Counted from the first letter of the stretch, positions 1 to 8,052 are shown. The stretch: DNA of 33,071 bases from an uncultured Collinsella sp. (GCA_900551975.1 URYA01000003.1:1-33071); one strand, 5' to 3'. The notes: generated by a model not told the origin, from the sequence alone. Program-made: numbers and translations.

Positions 1-2
1 GG

Positions 3-443
3 GAGCGGGAGCAAAACATCCCCTGCGACCTGAAAGACCCCGCATGGTTTGACAAAATCGATGCCTCCGGCGGGGCGGTGTTCTTTGCCTCCGGGGTGTT
101 CTATTACTTTCTAACCCAGGAGGTCCGGGAACTGGTGCGGGGAATGGCGGACGCTTTTCCCGAAGGTGTGCTGGTCTTTGATGCTGCCAATCGGACGGCA
201 GTAAAGATGATCGCAAAAACATGGCTTAAGACTGCAAAAATCAAGGATGTGGGGGCATATTTTGCGGTTTCGGATGCCGCCAAGGAAATCGGCACGTGGG
301 ACAGCCGTCTGCAGGTCACAAGTCGCGGCTATATGCTGGGCTACAACGATTTGAGAGACCCTTCTGTCAGCGGCTTTTTCCGGTTTCTCGCAAGGGTCGG
401 TGACAACGGGATGAAAATGCAAATCGTGAAAATAAGATTTTGA
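3..443 (+). CDS. C-terminal part of a class I SAM-dependent methyltransferase (LCMT/TcmP-like)
   Basis: The frame is open from the first bases of the window, so the N-terminus with the SAM-binding glycine loop lies outside. About 146 residues are visible. The stretch AVFFASGVFYYFLTQEVREL followed by a VLVFDAAN strand is typical of the leucine carboxyl methyltransferase / TcmP-like family (PF04072), which methylates carboxylates or small molecules; the hydrophobic strand ending in DAAN would be a core Rossmann strand. The C-terminus (MQIVKIRF) is a normal beta-strand end, so the gene is complete at its 3' side. A strong terminator follows within 20 bases. It runs towards the PTS operon, with no evident functional link. 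Substrate cannot be inferred. Confidence 0.7.
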   Translation, partial: EREQNIPCDLKDPAWFDKIDASGGAVFFASGVFYYFLTQEVRELVRGMADAFPEGVLVFDAANRTAVKMIAKTWLKTAKIKDVGAYFAVSDAAKEIGTWDSRLQVTSRGYMLGYNDLRDPSVSGFFRFLARVGDNGMKMQIVKIRF

Positions 444-458
444 GAGACAAAAATGCAA

Positions 459-507
459 AAGACGAGCACGTCTTGCCGCTCAATTGGCAAGAAGCGCTCG
501 TCTTTTC
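459..507. terminator. Bidirectional intrinsic terminator
   Basis: The outer stem is AAGACGAGC (459-467) with GCTCGTCTT (496-504). An inner stem TCTTGCC/GGCAAGA continues it. T-rich tracts follow on both strands (TCTTTTCTT on plus, TCTTTTGCATTTTTG on minus). It lies between the convergent methyltransferase and ROK kinase genes and can end both transcripts. Confidence 0.9.
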
Positions 508-538
508 TTAACGCGTTGTATAGCGGAGAGAGCGCAAG

Positions 539-1423
539 TTAAGCGAGCGCCCTTCTTGCCAGCTCGGCCGCGCCGAGGATTCCTTGGTCGCCGCCGCAGC
601 CCGGGGCGCAGATGTAGCTCTCCATGTCCTTAAGCTCGGCGGTCTGGATGTAGCCACCCAGATATTCGAGGGTCTTCTTGCGGACGATGCCGTAGAGCTG
701 CTCCTGGCGCATCACGCCGCCGCCGAGGACGATGCGGCGAGGCGAGTACATGAGCACGAGGTTCGCGCACATCTGCCCCAGATAATCCCCCTCGAGCGCC
801 CACACCTCATCGTTGTCCGCGAGCTCGGCCGCGGGCTTTCCCCAGCGCGCGGCAATGGCGGGGCCGGAGGCGAGGCCCTCGAGACAGCTCGCGTGGCTCG
901 GGCAGACGCAGCGTCCCTCCTCGGTGGGACGGGTCCTTACCAGCATGTGGCCGGCCTCGGGGTGCAGCATGCCGTGAAGGAGCCTGCCCGCGCACATGAC
1001 GCCCGCGCCCACGCCGGTGCCGATGGTCACGTAGACGGCGTCCTCGAGCCCCTTGCAGCAGCCGAAGACCACTTCGCCGAGGCAGGCAACGTTCACGTCC
1101 GTGTCGTAGGCCACCGGAATCCCGAGGGCGTCGGCGAACGCGGCGCGAAGACCATGGCCTCGCCACGCGAGCTTGGGCGTCTGGAGGATGGAGCCGTAGC
1201 GCTCATCGTTGGGGTCGACGCAGGTCGGGCCGAAGGCGCCGATGCCCAACGCGTCCACATCGCGGGCGGTGAACCACTCGATCATCTGCGGGACGGTCTC
1301 GGCGGGCGTAAGCGTCGGGGTCTCCATACGGTCGAGGACCTCGCCGTCGCCGGACACCACGGCACAGACCATCTTGGTCCCGCCGGCCTCGAGGGCGCCG
1401 AGCCTCATTTGCTTTTCGCTCAT
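539..1423 (-). CDS. ROK-family sugar kinase, probable fructokinase
   Basis: 294 residues, normal for ROK kinases. It would phosphorylate a free hexose, most likely fructose, in the cytoplasm with ATP. The phosphate-binding loop LEAGGTK is at residues 11-17, the catalytic Asp at about 109 in DTDVNV, the ATP-site motif IGTGVGAG at 134-141, and the zinc site is formed around HPEAGH (154-159) and a Cys/His cluster at 172-180 preceding LEGLASG. The L/AEAGGTK start and the GH-CPSHxxCLEGLASG arrangement are those of BsFRK/GmuE-type fructokinases. AAGGAGGA sits 7 bases before the ATG. It is the last gene of the PTS operon, about 80 bases after the GH172 gene, which fits phosphorylation of the unphosphorylated sugar released by that enzyme. 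Mannokinase activity is possible too. Confidence 0.85.
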   Translation of the reverse strand: MSEKQMRLGALEAGGTKMVCAVVSGDGEVLDRMETPTLTPAETVPQMIEWFTARDVDALGIGAFGPTCVDPNDERYGSILQTPKLAWRGHGLRAAFADALGIPVAYDTDVNVACLGEVVFGCCKGLEDAVYVTIGTGVGAGVMCAGRLLHGMLHPEAGHMLVRTRPTEEGRCVCPSHASCLEGLASGPAIAARWGKPAAELADNDEVWALEGDYLGQMCANLVLMYSPRRIVLGGGVMRQEQLYGIVRKKTLEYLGGYIQTAELKDMESYICAPGCGGDQGILGAAELARRALA

Positions 1424-1440
1424 GTGATCCTCCTTACAAA

Positions 1441-1475
1441 GGGACGCCCGCAGTCATGGTCAACCGCGGGCGCCC
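1441..1475 (-). other. Intercistronic hairpin between the GH172 and kinase genes
   Basis: GGGACGCCCGC (1441-1451) pairs with GCGGGCGCCC (1466-1475) with one bulged A. On the transcribed minus strand it is followed by only TTTG and then the kinase ribosome binding site. It may be a partial terminator, or an mRNA-stabilising stem that sets the kinase level below that of the upstream genes. Confidence 0.5.
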
Positions 1476-1502
1476 ATAACGTTGGCTTGTTTCGAGGCGA
1501 CC

Positions 1503-2627
1503 CTACCTGGGCACGCGGTCCTGCCTTGCGGCAAACGGGGCGAGCACGGCGTGCGGCTCGCTTTGGTACCAGTAGGCGACGGTGGAGATGTCGTCCTCGC
1601 GCTCGTAGAGCTTGATGTCGTCGTTGCCGAGGTCCTGGAACGTCACGCGCAGGTCCTCCTTGAACGAGATCGGGTCGGGAAGGTGCCACCTGTAGAGGCC
1701 GTGCCTGGGCAGCGCGTCGTCGTTGGTCGCGAGCATCGGGTTCGGGTTCGACTTGCCCGCGCTGAAGCGGTCGCGCGTGGCGTCGCGCGTCGAGCGGTAC
1801 GGGTAGCCGGCGAACAGCGTGTTGAAGCACTGCGCCTCGGGCAGCGCGTGGGGCGGCCTGTCGAGGAAGGCCCAGGCACCGCCGAAGTAGTCCTCGGCTC
1901 CCGTCGAGGTGACCGTGGGGAACTCCTCGTCGCCGTCGAGGAAGAACTTCATCTCGCCCTCGCCCCACCAATAGCGCTCCAGGGCGCACAGGGCCATGTA
2001 GGTGCCGACGTAGTAGCCCTTACCGCGCACGCCGTCGAGCACGGTGTAGTCGACGCCCCTGCGGGTGCTGCGCTCGCGGTTAAAACGAGCGTGGAAGTAC
2101 ATGGCGTCGTCCGGCACGTCGGTGAGCGCGTAGTTGAACGTGTAGAAGATGTACTTAATGAACCCGGGGTGCTCGCTCGTAAGCGTGACCTTGGCGTGCT
2201 TCCTGAAAGGCATCTCGAAGTAACAGTTCATGCCGCCCGTCGGGTTCACGCAGATGGGCATCGAGTTGACGATGGCGCGCTCACCGAAGCCGTTGCAGAA
2301 GAAGTCGCCGACAGGGCACTCGACCGAGGGGGTCTCCTCGTCGTCCCAGTAGAAGCGCAGCACGAGGTCGCGCATGACGAAGCTGCCGGCGGCGGTCTTG
2401 TCGGGAACGGTCATCCAGATGTGGCGGATGATGCCGGGGCCCTCGATGTCCGCGAGCGTGATGGTCTCGCCGGACTCAAGGGGCACGCAGCACGAGCCCT
2501 TGCGGCCGACGCCGAGGTGGCTGGCCGACATGGCGGCGCGGCCCTTCTCGCCCGTGATGTTCTCGGGGGTGATGGCGCGGCTTTCCTCACCGCCGTGCAT
2601 CCACACGTCCTTAAGGAACTCTCTCAT
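1503..2627 (-). CDS. GH172 (DUF2961) glycoside hydrolase, probable alpha-fructofuranosidase / difructose-anhydride hydrolase type
   Basis: 374 residues, covering a typical DUF2961/GH172 domain from the N-terminal ENITGEKGR block (22-30) onward. Characterised members cleave alpha-D-fructofuranosides, including difructose dianhydride I, or D-arabinofuranosides. Conserved family blocks are visible: GPGIIRHIWM (63-72), DFFCNGFG (108-115), WWGEGE (220-225), FFLDGDEEFPT (228-238) and the TGAEDYFGG core (242-250). The acidic residues E223/E225 and E245 lie where the catalytic pair of the family is expected. There is no signal peptide, so it acts in the cytoplasm on sugar brought in by the PTS. GAGGAGG lies 6-7 bases before the ATG, and the gene starts 12 bases after the EIIA stop. 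The substrate is inferred from family and neighbours; a D-arabinofuranoside or phosphorylated disaccharide is an alternative. Confidence 0.85.
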   Translation of the reverse strand: MREFLKDVWMHGGEESRAITPENITGEKGRAAMSASHLGVGRKGSCCVPLESGETITLADIEGPGIIRHIWMTVPDKTAAGSFVMRDLVLRFYWDDEETPSVECPVGDFFCNGFGERAIVNSMPICVNPTGGMNCYFEMPFRKHAKVTLTSEHPGFIKYIFYTFNYALTDVPDDAMYFHARFNRERSTRRGVDYTVLDGVRGKGYYVGTYMALCALERYWWGEGEMKFFLDGDEEFPTVTSTGAEDYFGGAWAFLDRPPHALPEAQCFNTLFAGYPYRSTRDATRDRFSAGKSNPNPMLATNDDALPRHGLYRWHLPDPISFKEDLRVTFQDLGNDDIKLYEREDDISTVAYWYQSEPHAVLAPFAARQDRVPR

Positions 2628-2639
2628 CGTCGACCTCCT

Positions 2640-3038
2640 CTATTCGTCGTCTTCGCACTCGGCGGAACTGGCACCGTTCACGTAGACGATCTGCTGGCGC
2701 GCCTCGTCGACGAGGGCGTCGAAGTCGAGTTTCTCGTCGGGGCGCGCGAGCGCGACCGTCATGGCGAGCGGGAGGTTGACGCCCGCGATCACGTGGATCC
2801 GGTCGGAAGCGAAGCGGGAGAAGCGCTGGTTCACGCTGCCGCCGAGCGCGTCGGTGAGGACGACGACCTCGTCAGTGCCCGAAAGAGCCGCCTCGACCGC
2901 CGCATCGAGCCCCTCGCCGTTGTCGTTCACGTAGGCACACACGGCGTTGACGGCGTCGCTCTTACCCGTAAGGAACTCGAGGGTGTCCTTGAAGCCCTGG
3001 GCGAGAAGGGAATGGCTCGCCACAACTATCTTTCTCAT
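2640..3038 (-). CDS. PTS mannose/fructose-family EIIA component
   Basis: 132 residues. It accepts phosphate from HPr on His9 (VVASHS) and passes it to EIIB. The fold markers are the IVVASHSLLAQGF start, a central VVVLTDALGGSVNQ block and a VIAGVNLPLAM block, all typical of stand-alone EIIA of the ManX/LevD class. It ends with an acidic tail. It follows EIID after 26 bases. The ribosome binding site is weak (GGTGAATC), unlike the strong sites of EIIC and GH172, so translation may depend partly on coupling to EIID. EIIA and EIIB are separate here instead of fused as in E. coli ManX. Confidence 0.9.
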   Translation of the reverse strand: MRKIVVASHSLLAQGFKDTLEFLTGKSDAVNAVCAYVNDNGEGLDAAVEAALSGTDEVVVLTDALGGSVNQRFSRFASDRIHVIAGVNLPLAMTVALARPDEKLDFDALVDEARQQIVYVNGASSAECEDDE

Positions 3039-3064
3039 TGATTCACCAATCTCTTGGGTCGAAG

Positions 3065-3889
3065 CTAGGCGAGGATGCCGGCGGCGGAGGCGACCATCGC
3101 GAGGACGATCACCACGAGGATGAGGGCCGTCATGCTCGCGTTCTTCTTGGTAAGAAGGTAATACGCGCTTCCCGTGATGGCGGCGGGGATCATGGCAGGC
3201 AGGATCTTGTCGAGCAGCGGCTGAATCTCCATCGAGACGTCGCCGAAGCTGAAGCTAATCGGGCAGGTGACGCCGATGACCGAGGCGATGAGGCAGCCGA
3301 CCACGGTGAGGCCGAGCACGGAGGCGGCGGCAGTGAGGTTGGGAAGCTTCTCGCTGAAGTCGGTGACGAGCTTCACACCCTGCTTGTAGCCGAACTCGAG
3401 GGCGTGCATGCGGACCCAGAAGATGGCCAGGATGAGCGCGAACCAGATGCCGGCTCCCACGGGGTTGCCCTCGATGGCCATATAGGCGGAGCCCATGATG
3501 GTCGGGATCATGGTCATGAGCAGGGAGTCGCCGACGCCGGCGAGCGGTCCCATGGTGCCGATCTTCAGGTCTTGGACGGCGTCCGCCGCCGCGAGGCCGT
3601 CACGCTCCTCCATGGCCACGCAGGCGCCGAGGATGATGGCGGCGAGCCAAGGCTGGGTGTTGTAGTAGCGGAAGTGGTTGTTGAGCGCTTGCTTATAGTC
3701 CTCGTCGTTCGTGTAGATCTTCCTCAGGATCGGCGAGAGGGCGTAGGCGACCGAGGCGCCCTGCTGGGTCTGGTAGTTGAAGGTGCACACGCTCATGAGC
3801 CAGCGCCAGTTCGCGTTGCGCAGGTCCTTCTTGGTGACCTTATAGCCGGAGGGCTTGCCCTCGACGGCGGTGATGTTCTCGTTTTCCAT
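3065..3889 (-). CDS. PTS mannose/fructose-family EIID membrane component
   Basis: 274 residues. EIID forms the sugar channel with EIIC. Family hallmarks are the basic N-terminal segment KVTKKDLRNANWRW (17-30), FNYQTQQG (37-44), HFRYYNTQPWLA (72-83), the KIGTMGPLAGVGDSL block (109-123) and two C-terminal hydrophobic segments ending in ILA. It starts two bases after the EIIC stop; its Shine-Dalgarno region lies inside the end of EIIC, so the two are translationally coupled and probably made in fixed ratio. Confidence 0.95.
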   Translation of the reverse strand: MENENITAVEGKPSGYKVTKKDLRNANWRWLMSVCTFNYQTQQGASVAYALSPILRKIYTNDEDYKQALNNHFRYYNTQPWLAAIILGACVAMEERDGLAAADAVQDLKIGTMGPLAGVGDSLLMTMIPTIMGSAYMAIEGNPVGAGIWFALILAIFWVRMHALEFGYKQGVKLVTDFSEKLPNLTAAASVLGLTVVGCLIASVIGVTCPISFSFGDVSMEIQPLLDKILPAMIPAAITGSAYYLLTKKNASMTALILVVIVLAMVASAAGILA

Positions 3890-3891
3890 GG

Positions 3892-4677
3892 TTACTCATC
3901 CTCTCCGATGAAGGCGTCTGCGGAAGCGTGGGCGGCGAGCTCGGTGTCCCTCTCGGCACGCTGGTAGAACGCGATCGCGAGGGCAACGCCGACGATGGCG
4001 GCGCCGATGATGGGCACGTTCAGGAAGGCCGAGAGGAAGAAGCCGGCGAGCAGGTACTGGAAGTACTTGCCGGTGGGCATGTAGCGGAGCAGCATGGCGA
4101 TACCGATGGCCGGGAGCATCTTGCCGGCGAGGGTGAGGCCGGAGAGGAACCACTGGGGCATAACCTCGAGGAGCCAGTTGACGGCGGGCTGGCCGAGGGT
4201 CACGGAGACAAAGACGGGCAGGGCGGCGCACAGACCGAAGAGCGCGGGGCAGACCCACAGGATGGCGTTCATCTGATTGAACTTACCCTCGTTGCAGAAC
4301 TTCTGGGACTTCTCGACGACGAAGCCGTTGAGGATCTTGACGATGACGTCGAGCTGGATGCCGAGCATGCCGACCGGCAGGCCGATGGCGAGGCCCGTGT
4401 CCGTGCCCAGGGTCACGCCGTAGGCTGTGGCGATGATGGCCATCGTGCCGTAGTCGGGAATCGACGAGCCGCCGAAGCCCGCGACGCCGAGCTGCATGAG
4501 CTGGATGGTGCCGCCGATGACGAGGCCGGTCTGCCAGTCGCCCATGACGACGCCGGTGATAAGGCCCCAGAAGACGGCATAGTTGACGAAGATCATCGGG
4601 ATGCCGTAGTAGTCCACGTGCTTGATGAAGGCAAGCAGGGTCAAAAGGACGACCTGCAGAATAGTGAAGTTGACCAT
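3892..4677 (-). CDS. PTS mannose/fructose-family EIIC membrane component
   Basis: 261 residues and strongly hydrophobic, with multiple membrane segments. The marker GVVMGDWQTGLVIGGTIQLMQLG (about 42-64) and the following GGSSIPDYGTMAI block are conserved in ManY/LevF-type EIIC. It forms the substrate-selective permease with EIID. Its Shine-Dalgarno AAGGAGGG overlaps the TAA stop of EIIB, a tight coupling arrangement. The polar tail (ERDTELAAHASADAFIGEDE) is probably cytoplasmic. Confidence 0.95.
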   Translation of the reverse strand: MVNFTILQVVLLTLLAFIKHVDYYGIPMIFVNYAVFWGLITGVVMGDWQTGLVIGGTIQLMQLGVAGFGGSSIPDYGTMAIIATAYGVTLGTDTGLAIGLPVGMLGIQLDVIVKILNGFVVEKSQKFCNEGKFNQMNAILWVCPALFGLCAALPVFVSVTLGQPAVNWLLEVMPQWFLSGLTLAGKMLPAIGIAMLLRYMPTGKYFQYLLAGFFLSAFLNVPIIGAAIVGVALAIAFYQRAERDTELAAHASADAFIGEDE

Positions 4678-4686
4678 GATCCCTCC

Positions 4687-5160
4687 TTAGATGAGGTCGG
4701 CGACGGAGACGGGCTTGTCGGCGGGCACGAACTGTGCCGTCACCTTGACGCCGCGGGCGATGAGCGCCTTGTAGCTCTGGACGTTCTCGGCGGAGGCATA
4801 GGCGCGCTGGGTGAGCTGGACGCCGTCCTCCTTGACAAGAGAGCCGCCGACGATCAGCGACGGGAACTCGACGCCCGACTCGGCCAGGTGAAGGATCGTC
4901 TCGGGCTCCTTAGCGATGACAAAGACCTTCTCGCGGTCGTACTTGCCCGCCGCGAAGTTCTTGAGCGCGGTCTCCTCAGAGATGATCGAGACGGCCATGC
5001 CCGCGGGGCGCGCCATCCTCATGGTGGACTTCAGGACCTCATCGCCGGCGACCTTGTCATCGACGACCATGACGCGGGTTGCGCCCGACACCGGGGCCCA
5101 CTGCGTCACGATGATGCCGTGAAGCAGGCGATTGTCGATTCGTGCCATAACAACACTCAT
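4687..5160 (-). CDS. PTS mannose/fructose-family EIIB component
   Basis: 157 residues from the ATG at 5160, chosen because AGGAG stands five bases upstream and the protein then starts MSVVMARIDNRLLHG, the normal EIIB start; a longer open frame to 5229 has no ribosome binding site or homology. The phosphorylated residue is His14 in RLLHG. Other EIIB(Man) markers are VTQWAP (19-24), VMVVDD, and a VKxTAQFVPAD-like C-terminal strand. It transfers phosphate from EIIA to the incoming sugar. It is the first structural gene after the regulator, separated from it by 120 bases. Confidence 0.93.
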   Translation of the reverse strand: MSVVMARIDNRLLHGIIVTQWAPVSGATRVMVVDDKVAGDEVLKSTMRMARPAGMAVSIISEETALKNFAAGKYDREKVFVIAKEPETILHLAESGVEFPSLIVGGSLVKEDGVQLTQRAYASAENVQSYKALIARGVKVTAQFVPADKPVSVADLI

Positions 5161-5280
5161 GTTTGCTCCTATCAAATCAAGTCTTACGTTCGGTACTGCC
5201 TTGGCGCTATCCGGATTCGCGCCGGGCAAGGGGTTATCGGATTATTGAAGACGCGCGGTCAGCTCGTGACGGCGCGGGGG
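5161..5280 (-). promoter_or_regulatory. Gap between regulator and EIIB; possible start of the PTS transcript
   Basis: The 120 bases between the regulator stop and the EIIB start contain a small CCGG-CGCGAAT-CCGG dyad and the EIIB ribosome binding site. I looked for a -24/-12 (GG-N10-GC) sigma-54 element and found none in good register, and no strong sigma-70 pair. The PTS genes may be read from the regulator promoter or from an activator-dependent promoter here. Confidence 0.35.
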
Positions 5281-8022
5281 TCACTCGTCGAACAGGAGGC
5301 TCGAGGAGCCGAGACGCTCCTCTCGCGCCGGGGCGGCGCTCACGCTGATGTAGTCGAAGACGTAGGCGATCTCGCTTACAGGAACCTCCACGCGATAGCG
5401 CGTCGAGATGCTCGAGAAACTCTGCCTGAAGGACTCGATGAAGTCGGTGTGCTCTTCCTCGAAGCGATCCTGGCCGACGTAGGTCTCGATGGGGTTGCGG
5501 GTGACGAGGCGCTCAACGAGGCAACAGAGGTGAACGTACAGCCCGATGATGGCGTTGCTGCCGATCTTCTCGCCCGTTCTGCGCTGAAGCTCGTGCACGG
5601 CGCTCTCGATCTCGTGGAATAGCCGCTCCGGGTCGAGGATGGTGATGGAGCGGATAACGTTCTGCAGCGTCATGTTCGAAAGCAGCTTCTCGTGGAAAGA
5701 AGAGAGCTCGGAAGCGTCAAGCCACCTGCCGAACACGGCATCGACCTTCGAGGCGGACGCCGTCGACATAATGTCTTCGAGGGCGACGAAGGGAACGGAG
5801 GCAATCCCGGGGTCTCCCGTGCCGATGACGGCGCAGACGCGGTGCTCGGAGAAAACGGCGTCGTTCGACCCGTTCGTGACGAGCTGCTTGAAGGGCCTCG
5901 TGAGCAGGCGTGCGCCTATGGTGCGCGGGAGGCTCTGCGAGACGAGCTGGCGTATCCTCTCCGCGGCGTCGACCCCGGACTCGGAGCAGAAGACGATGGC
6001 GTCCTCACGGTTGACGCGCTCGATCACCTTGCAGTGCGTCACGCACACGGCGGTCGCATCGCCAAGAACCTCGGCGATGGACTTGCCGCCGAGCAGCCCG
6101 GACCCGATCTCGAGCGCGAGCCCGGTGGAGACGTTGTTCACCACCCCGATGGTGGAGTCGGTAACGTTCTCGAGGGCCTTATAGGCCTCCTCCAAAGAGC
6201 CCATGTCAACAAGAAACACGACCCCGGTGCAGTAGGAATGGCGGTCGACGAGGCGCTGGAGCGGACCGACGATGTCCTTCAGCTGCTGGTCGTAGGGCAT
6301 GTCGACCGCCTCGTACACATGCATGCCGAGCATACGGTTCGCCGCGTCGGCGATGCTCGTCGCCGTCGAGTAGCCGTGGGACAAGATGACGCAGAGCGTC
6401 CGAAGGGCCTTCGCGTCGCGAGACTCCGATGCGACGCACAGCGTCAGAAGCGTCTTCGTGAAGTGATCGAGCGAGATTCCCAGCGCCCCTTCCACGTCTG
6501 CGGCGACCTGATCGGAGACGCTCGAGGCAAACGGTAATTCGGAGGTCACGGCACCGAGGAGATGGGAGATTTGCTCCGCACAGGCAGACTTTCGCTTAGC
6601 CAGGCCGATGCCCGGCCACAACTGCAGGCAAATCTCCTGGGCCAGCAGAAAAGCGACCTTCCTCGAAAGCTCGATGCCATAAGAAGAGCCTGCGTCGGCA
6701 AGGACCGCGCCCACGATGCGCTCGAAGGCGCGCGACCTCGATGAGGCGACGCCGCGGCCGAAGATCAAGTGATCCTCAACGCCGCGCACAGCGGAGACAG
6801 CTTGCGAGACGAGCTCGGAGACAGAGAGCTCCCCGGCGCAGAATCGCTCATCGAGAGAGCACAGGGCATCGAGCGCCTGCTCGACCGGCCCTGTGCTCTC
6901 GGCGGCATCCAGGGACGCGTCGATCAGAGCGCCATCGTCGGGCTGTTGATCGATCTGCGCGGAGGAGAGGAGCCCGCTGGGAAGAAGATACGGGCGAACG
7001 ACGACGTAGTCGCCCTCGCGATTGAGGAACGCTTTGGCGCAGCAGTTCGTCACGCAGGCGCGCAAGCCGGCGATGTTATCGGAAAAGTCCGCGTTCACGA
7101 GGCAACGGTATGCGCCGCGGCTGATCTTCACATCAGAACCGATTCGGCACCCCTCGCTGCGCAGGAAGCTCAAGATGAGATCCTCGCGCTCCTCGGGGGT
7201 CCGCTCCTTGAGTGAGGGGACGCGGGCACAGATGGGCATTTTGCTGTAGGCCGAGGAAACCTTCAGGTCATCGGCGGAAAGCGTCGTCGAAAGAACGAGG
7301 CGAGCGCGCGGCGCATCCTGGGAGGCATCGAGCCCGAGGGCCGTCGCAAGGCAGTGCTCCATCGCAGAGGGAGAGAGTGCCTCGATGCCGTTCACAAAAA
7401 CCACACCCCCGCGCGATTTCGCGATCGACTCGTCAAGAAGCCCGTTGAACGAGGCGGCGTCCGGGACCCCGGCGCAGTCGATGCGCACATAGGAGGAGTC
7501 GCGGGACAGCAAGCCCTGGTTCTTGCCGTACTCGTACACAAGGCGAGAAAGGAAAGACTTACCGACACCCACGCCGCCGCTCAAGAGGATGGGTAGGCCA
7601 AACGGAGGGTACTGAACCGCAGCCTTGCACTGCTCGACAACGGAGCTGAGGCTCAGGTCAAAGCCCACGGCACGCGCGAAGTCACGGTGATCGGCGATTC
7701 CCGTCGCCTGGATGAGGTCGGCGAGCGAGGCGTACTCGCTTGCAGAGAGCTTTACCTGAAAACGCTTCTGGAACGCGCGGCGATGAAAATAACGGACAGG
7801 CCTGCCCGCCACCTTAACCACAAGGCCGGCGCGAACAAGGTCGTTGAGGTACTGGCTCGCCAGGCTCCTGGAGATGATGAGCGTCTCGGCGATGTCGGAG
7901 GTGGACAGACGGGCAAGGTCGTCGAGCGAGACGGCAGAGGTGAGGGCCTCGAGATGCTCGAGAATCCTGTCCCTCATGTCGACGGGCTTCTTTGCCAAGC
8001 TGTCCTGTGCGGTCTTGTCCAT
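5281..8022 (-). CDS. LevR-like PTS-controlled transcription regulator (HTH - degenerate AAA+ - PRD1 - EIIA-like - PRD2)
   Basis: 913 residues, close to LevR-family length. Order of parts: winged helix at about 15-85; AAA+ domain at about 120-340 with Walker A GGVGVGKS (149-156); PRD1 at about 435-530; EIIA(Man)-like domain at about 540-660 with candidate phospho-His549 (LSHG); PRD2 at about 780-893 with His831 (LYVHL). The GAFTGA loop that touches sigma-54 in true LevR proteins is missing: the segment between Walker A and the next strand reads IDCAGVPDAASFNGLLDESI. The Walker B DE is also changed (VVFVNGIEALS). The PRD1 position often held by His reads LLAQEI. I infer it binds DNA through the N-terminal wing and is tuned by PTS phosphorylation, without sigma-54. 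AAGGAGG precedes the ATG. It heads the operon it presumably controls. Confidence 0.85.
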   Translation of the reverse strand: MDKTAQDSLAKKPVDMRDRILEHLEALTSAVSLDDLARLSTSDIAETLIISRSLASQYLNDLVRAGLVVKVAGRPVRYFHRRAFQKRFQVKLSASEYASLADLIQATGIADHRDFARAVGFDLSLSSVVEQCKAAVQYPPFGLPILLSGGVGVGKSFLSRLVYEYGKNQGLLSRDSSYVRIDCAGVPDAASFNGLLDESIAKSRGGVVFVNGIEALSPSAMEHCLATALGLDASQDAPRARLVLSTTLSADDLKVSSAYSKMPICARVPSLKERTPEEREDLILSFLRSEGCRIGSDVKISRGAYRCLVNADFSDNIAGLRACVTNCCAKAFLNREGDYVVVRPYLLPSGLLSSAQIDQQPDDGALIDASLDAAESTGPVEQALDALCSLDERFCAGELSVSELVSQAVSAVRGVEDHLIFGRGVASSRSRAFERIVGAVLADAGSSYGIELSRKVAFLLAQEICLQLWPGIGLAKRKSACAEQISHLLGAVTSELPFASSVSDQVAADVEGALGISLDHFTKTLLTLCVASESRDAKALRTLCVILSHGYSTATSIADAANRMLGMHVYEAVDMPYDQQLKDIVGPLQRLVDRHSYCTGVVFLVDMGSLEEAYKALENVTDSTIGVVNNVSTGLALEIGSGLLGGKSIAEVLGDATAVCVTHCKVIERVNREDAIVFCSESGVDAAERIRQLVSQSLPRTIGARLLTRPFKQLVTNGSNDAVFSEHRVCAVIGTGDPGIASVPFVALEDIMSTASASKVDAVFGRWLDASELSSFHEKLLSNMTLQNVIRSITILDPERLFHEIESAVHELQRRTGEKIGSNAIIGLYVHLCCLVERLVTRNPIETYVGQDRFEEEHTDFIESFRQSFSSISTRYRVEVPVSEIAYVFDYISVSAAPAREERLGSSSLLFDE

Positions 8023-8032
8023 GACTTCTTAC

Positions 8033-8052
8033 CTCCTTGTACAAGGAGTATA
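8033..8052 (-). promoter_or_regulatory. Perfect 16-bp palindrome and -10 box before the LevR-like regulator
   Basis: CTCCTTGTACAAGGAG (8033-8048) is a perfect palindrome that includes the regulator's Shine-Dalgarno. It touches a good -10 hexamer TATACT (minus strand, 8052-8047). No good -35 lies 16-18 bases upstream. Position over the start site suggests an operator for autoregulation, or an RNA hairpin hiding the ribosome binding site. Confidence 0.5.

Noticed and set aside
5161..5280. Possible sigma-54 (-24/-12) promoter before EIIB
   Set aside because: No GG-N10-GC in proper register was found; the nearest candidate has CG at the -12 position.
584..5622. Very long open frames on the plus strand opposite the PTS operon
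   Set aside because: They are rich in Ala, Arg, Gly, Val and His with no conserved motifs or ribosome binding sites, and lie exactly opposite well-recognised genes; they are by-products of GC-rich third positions.
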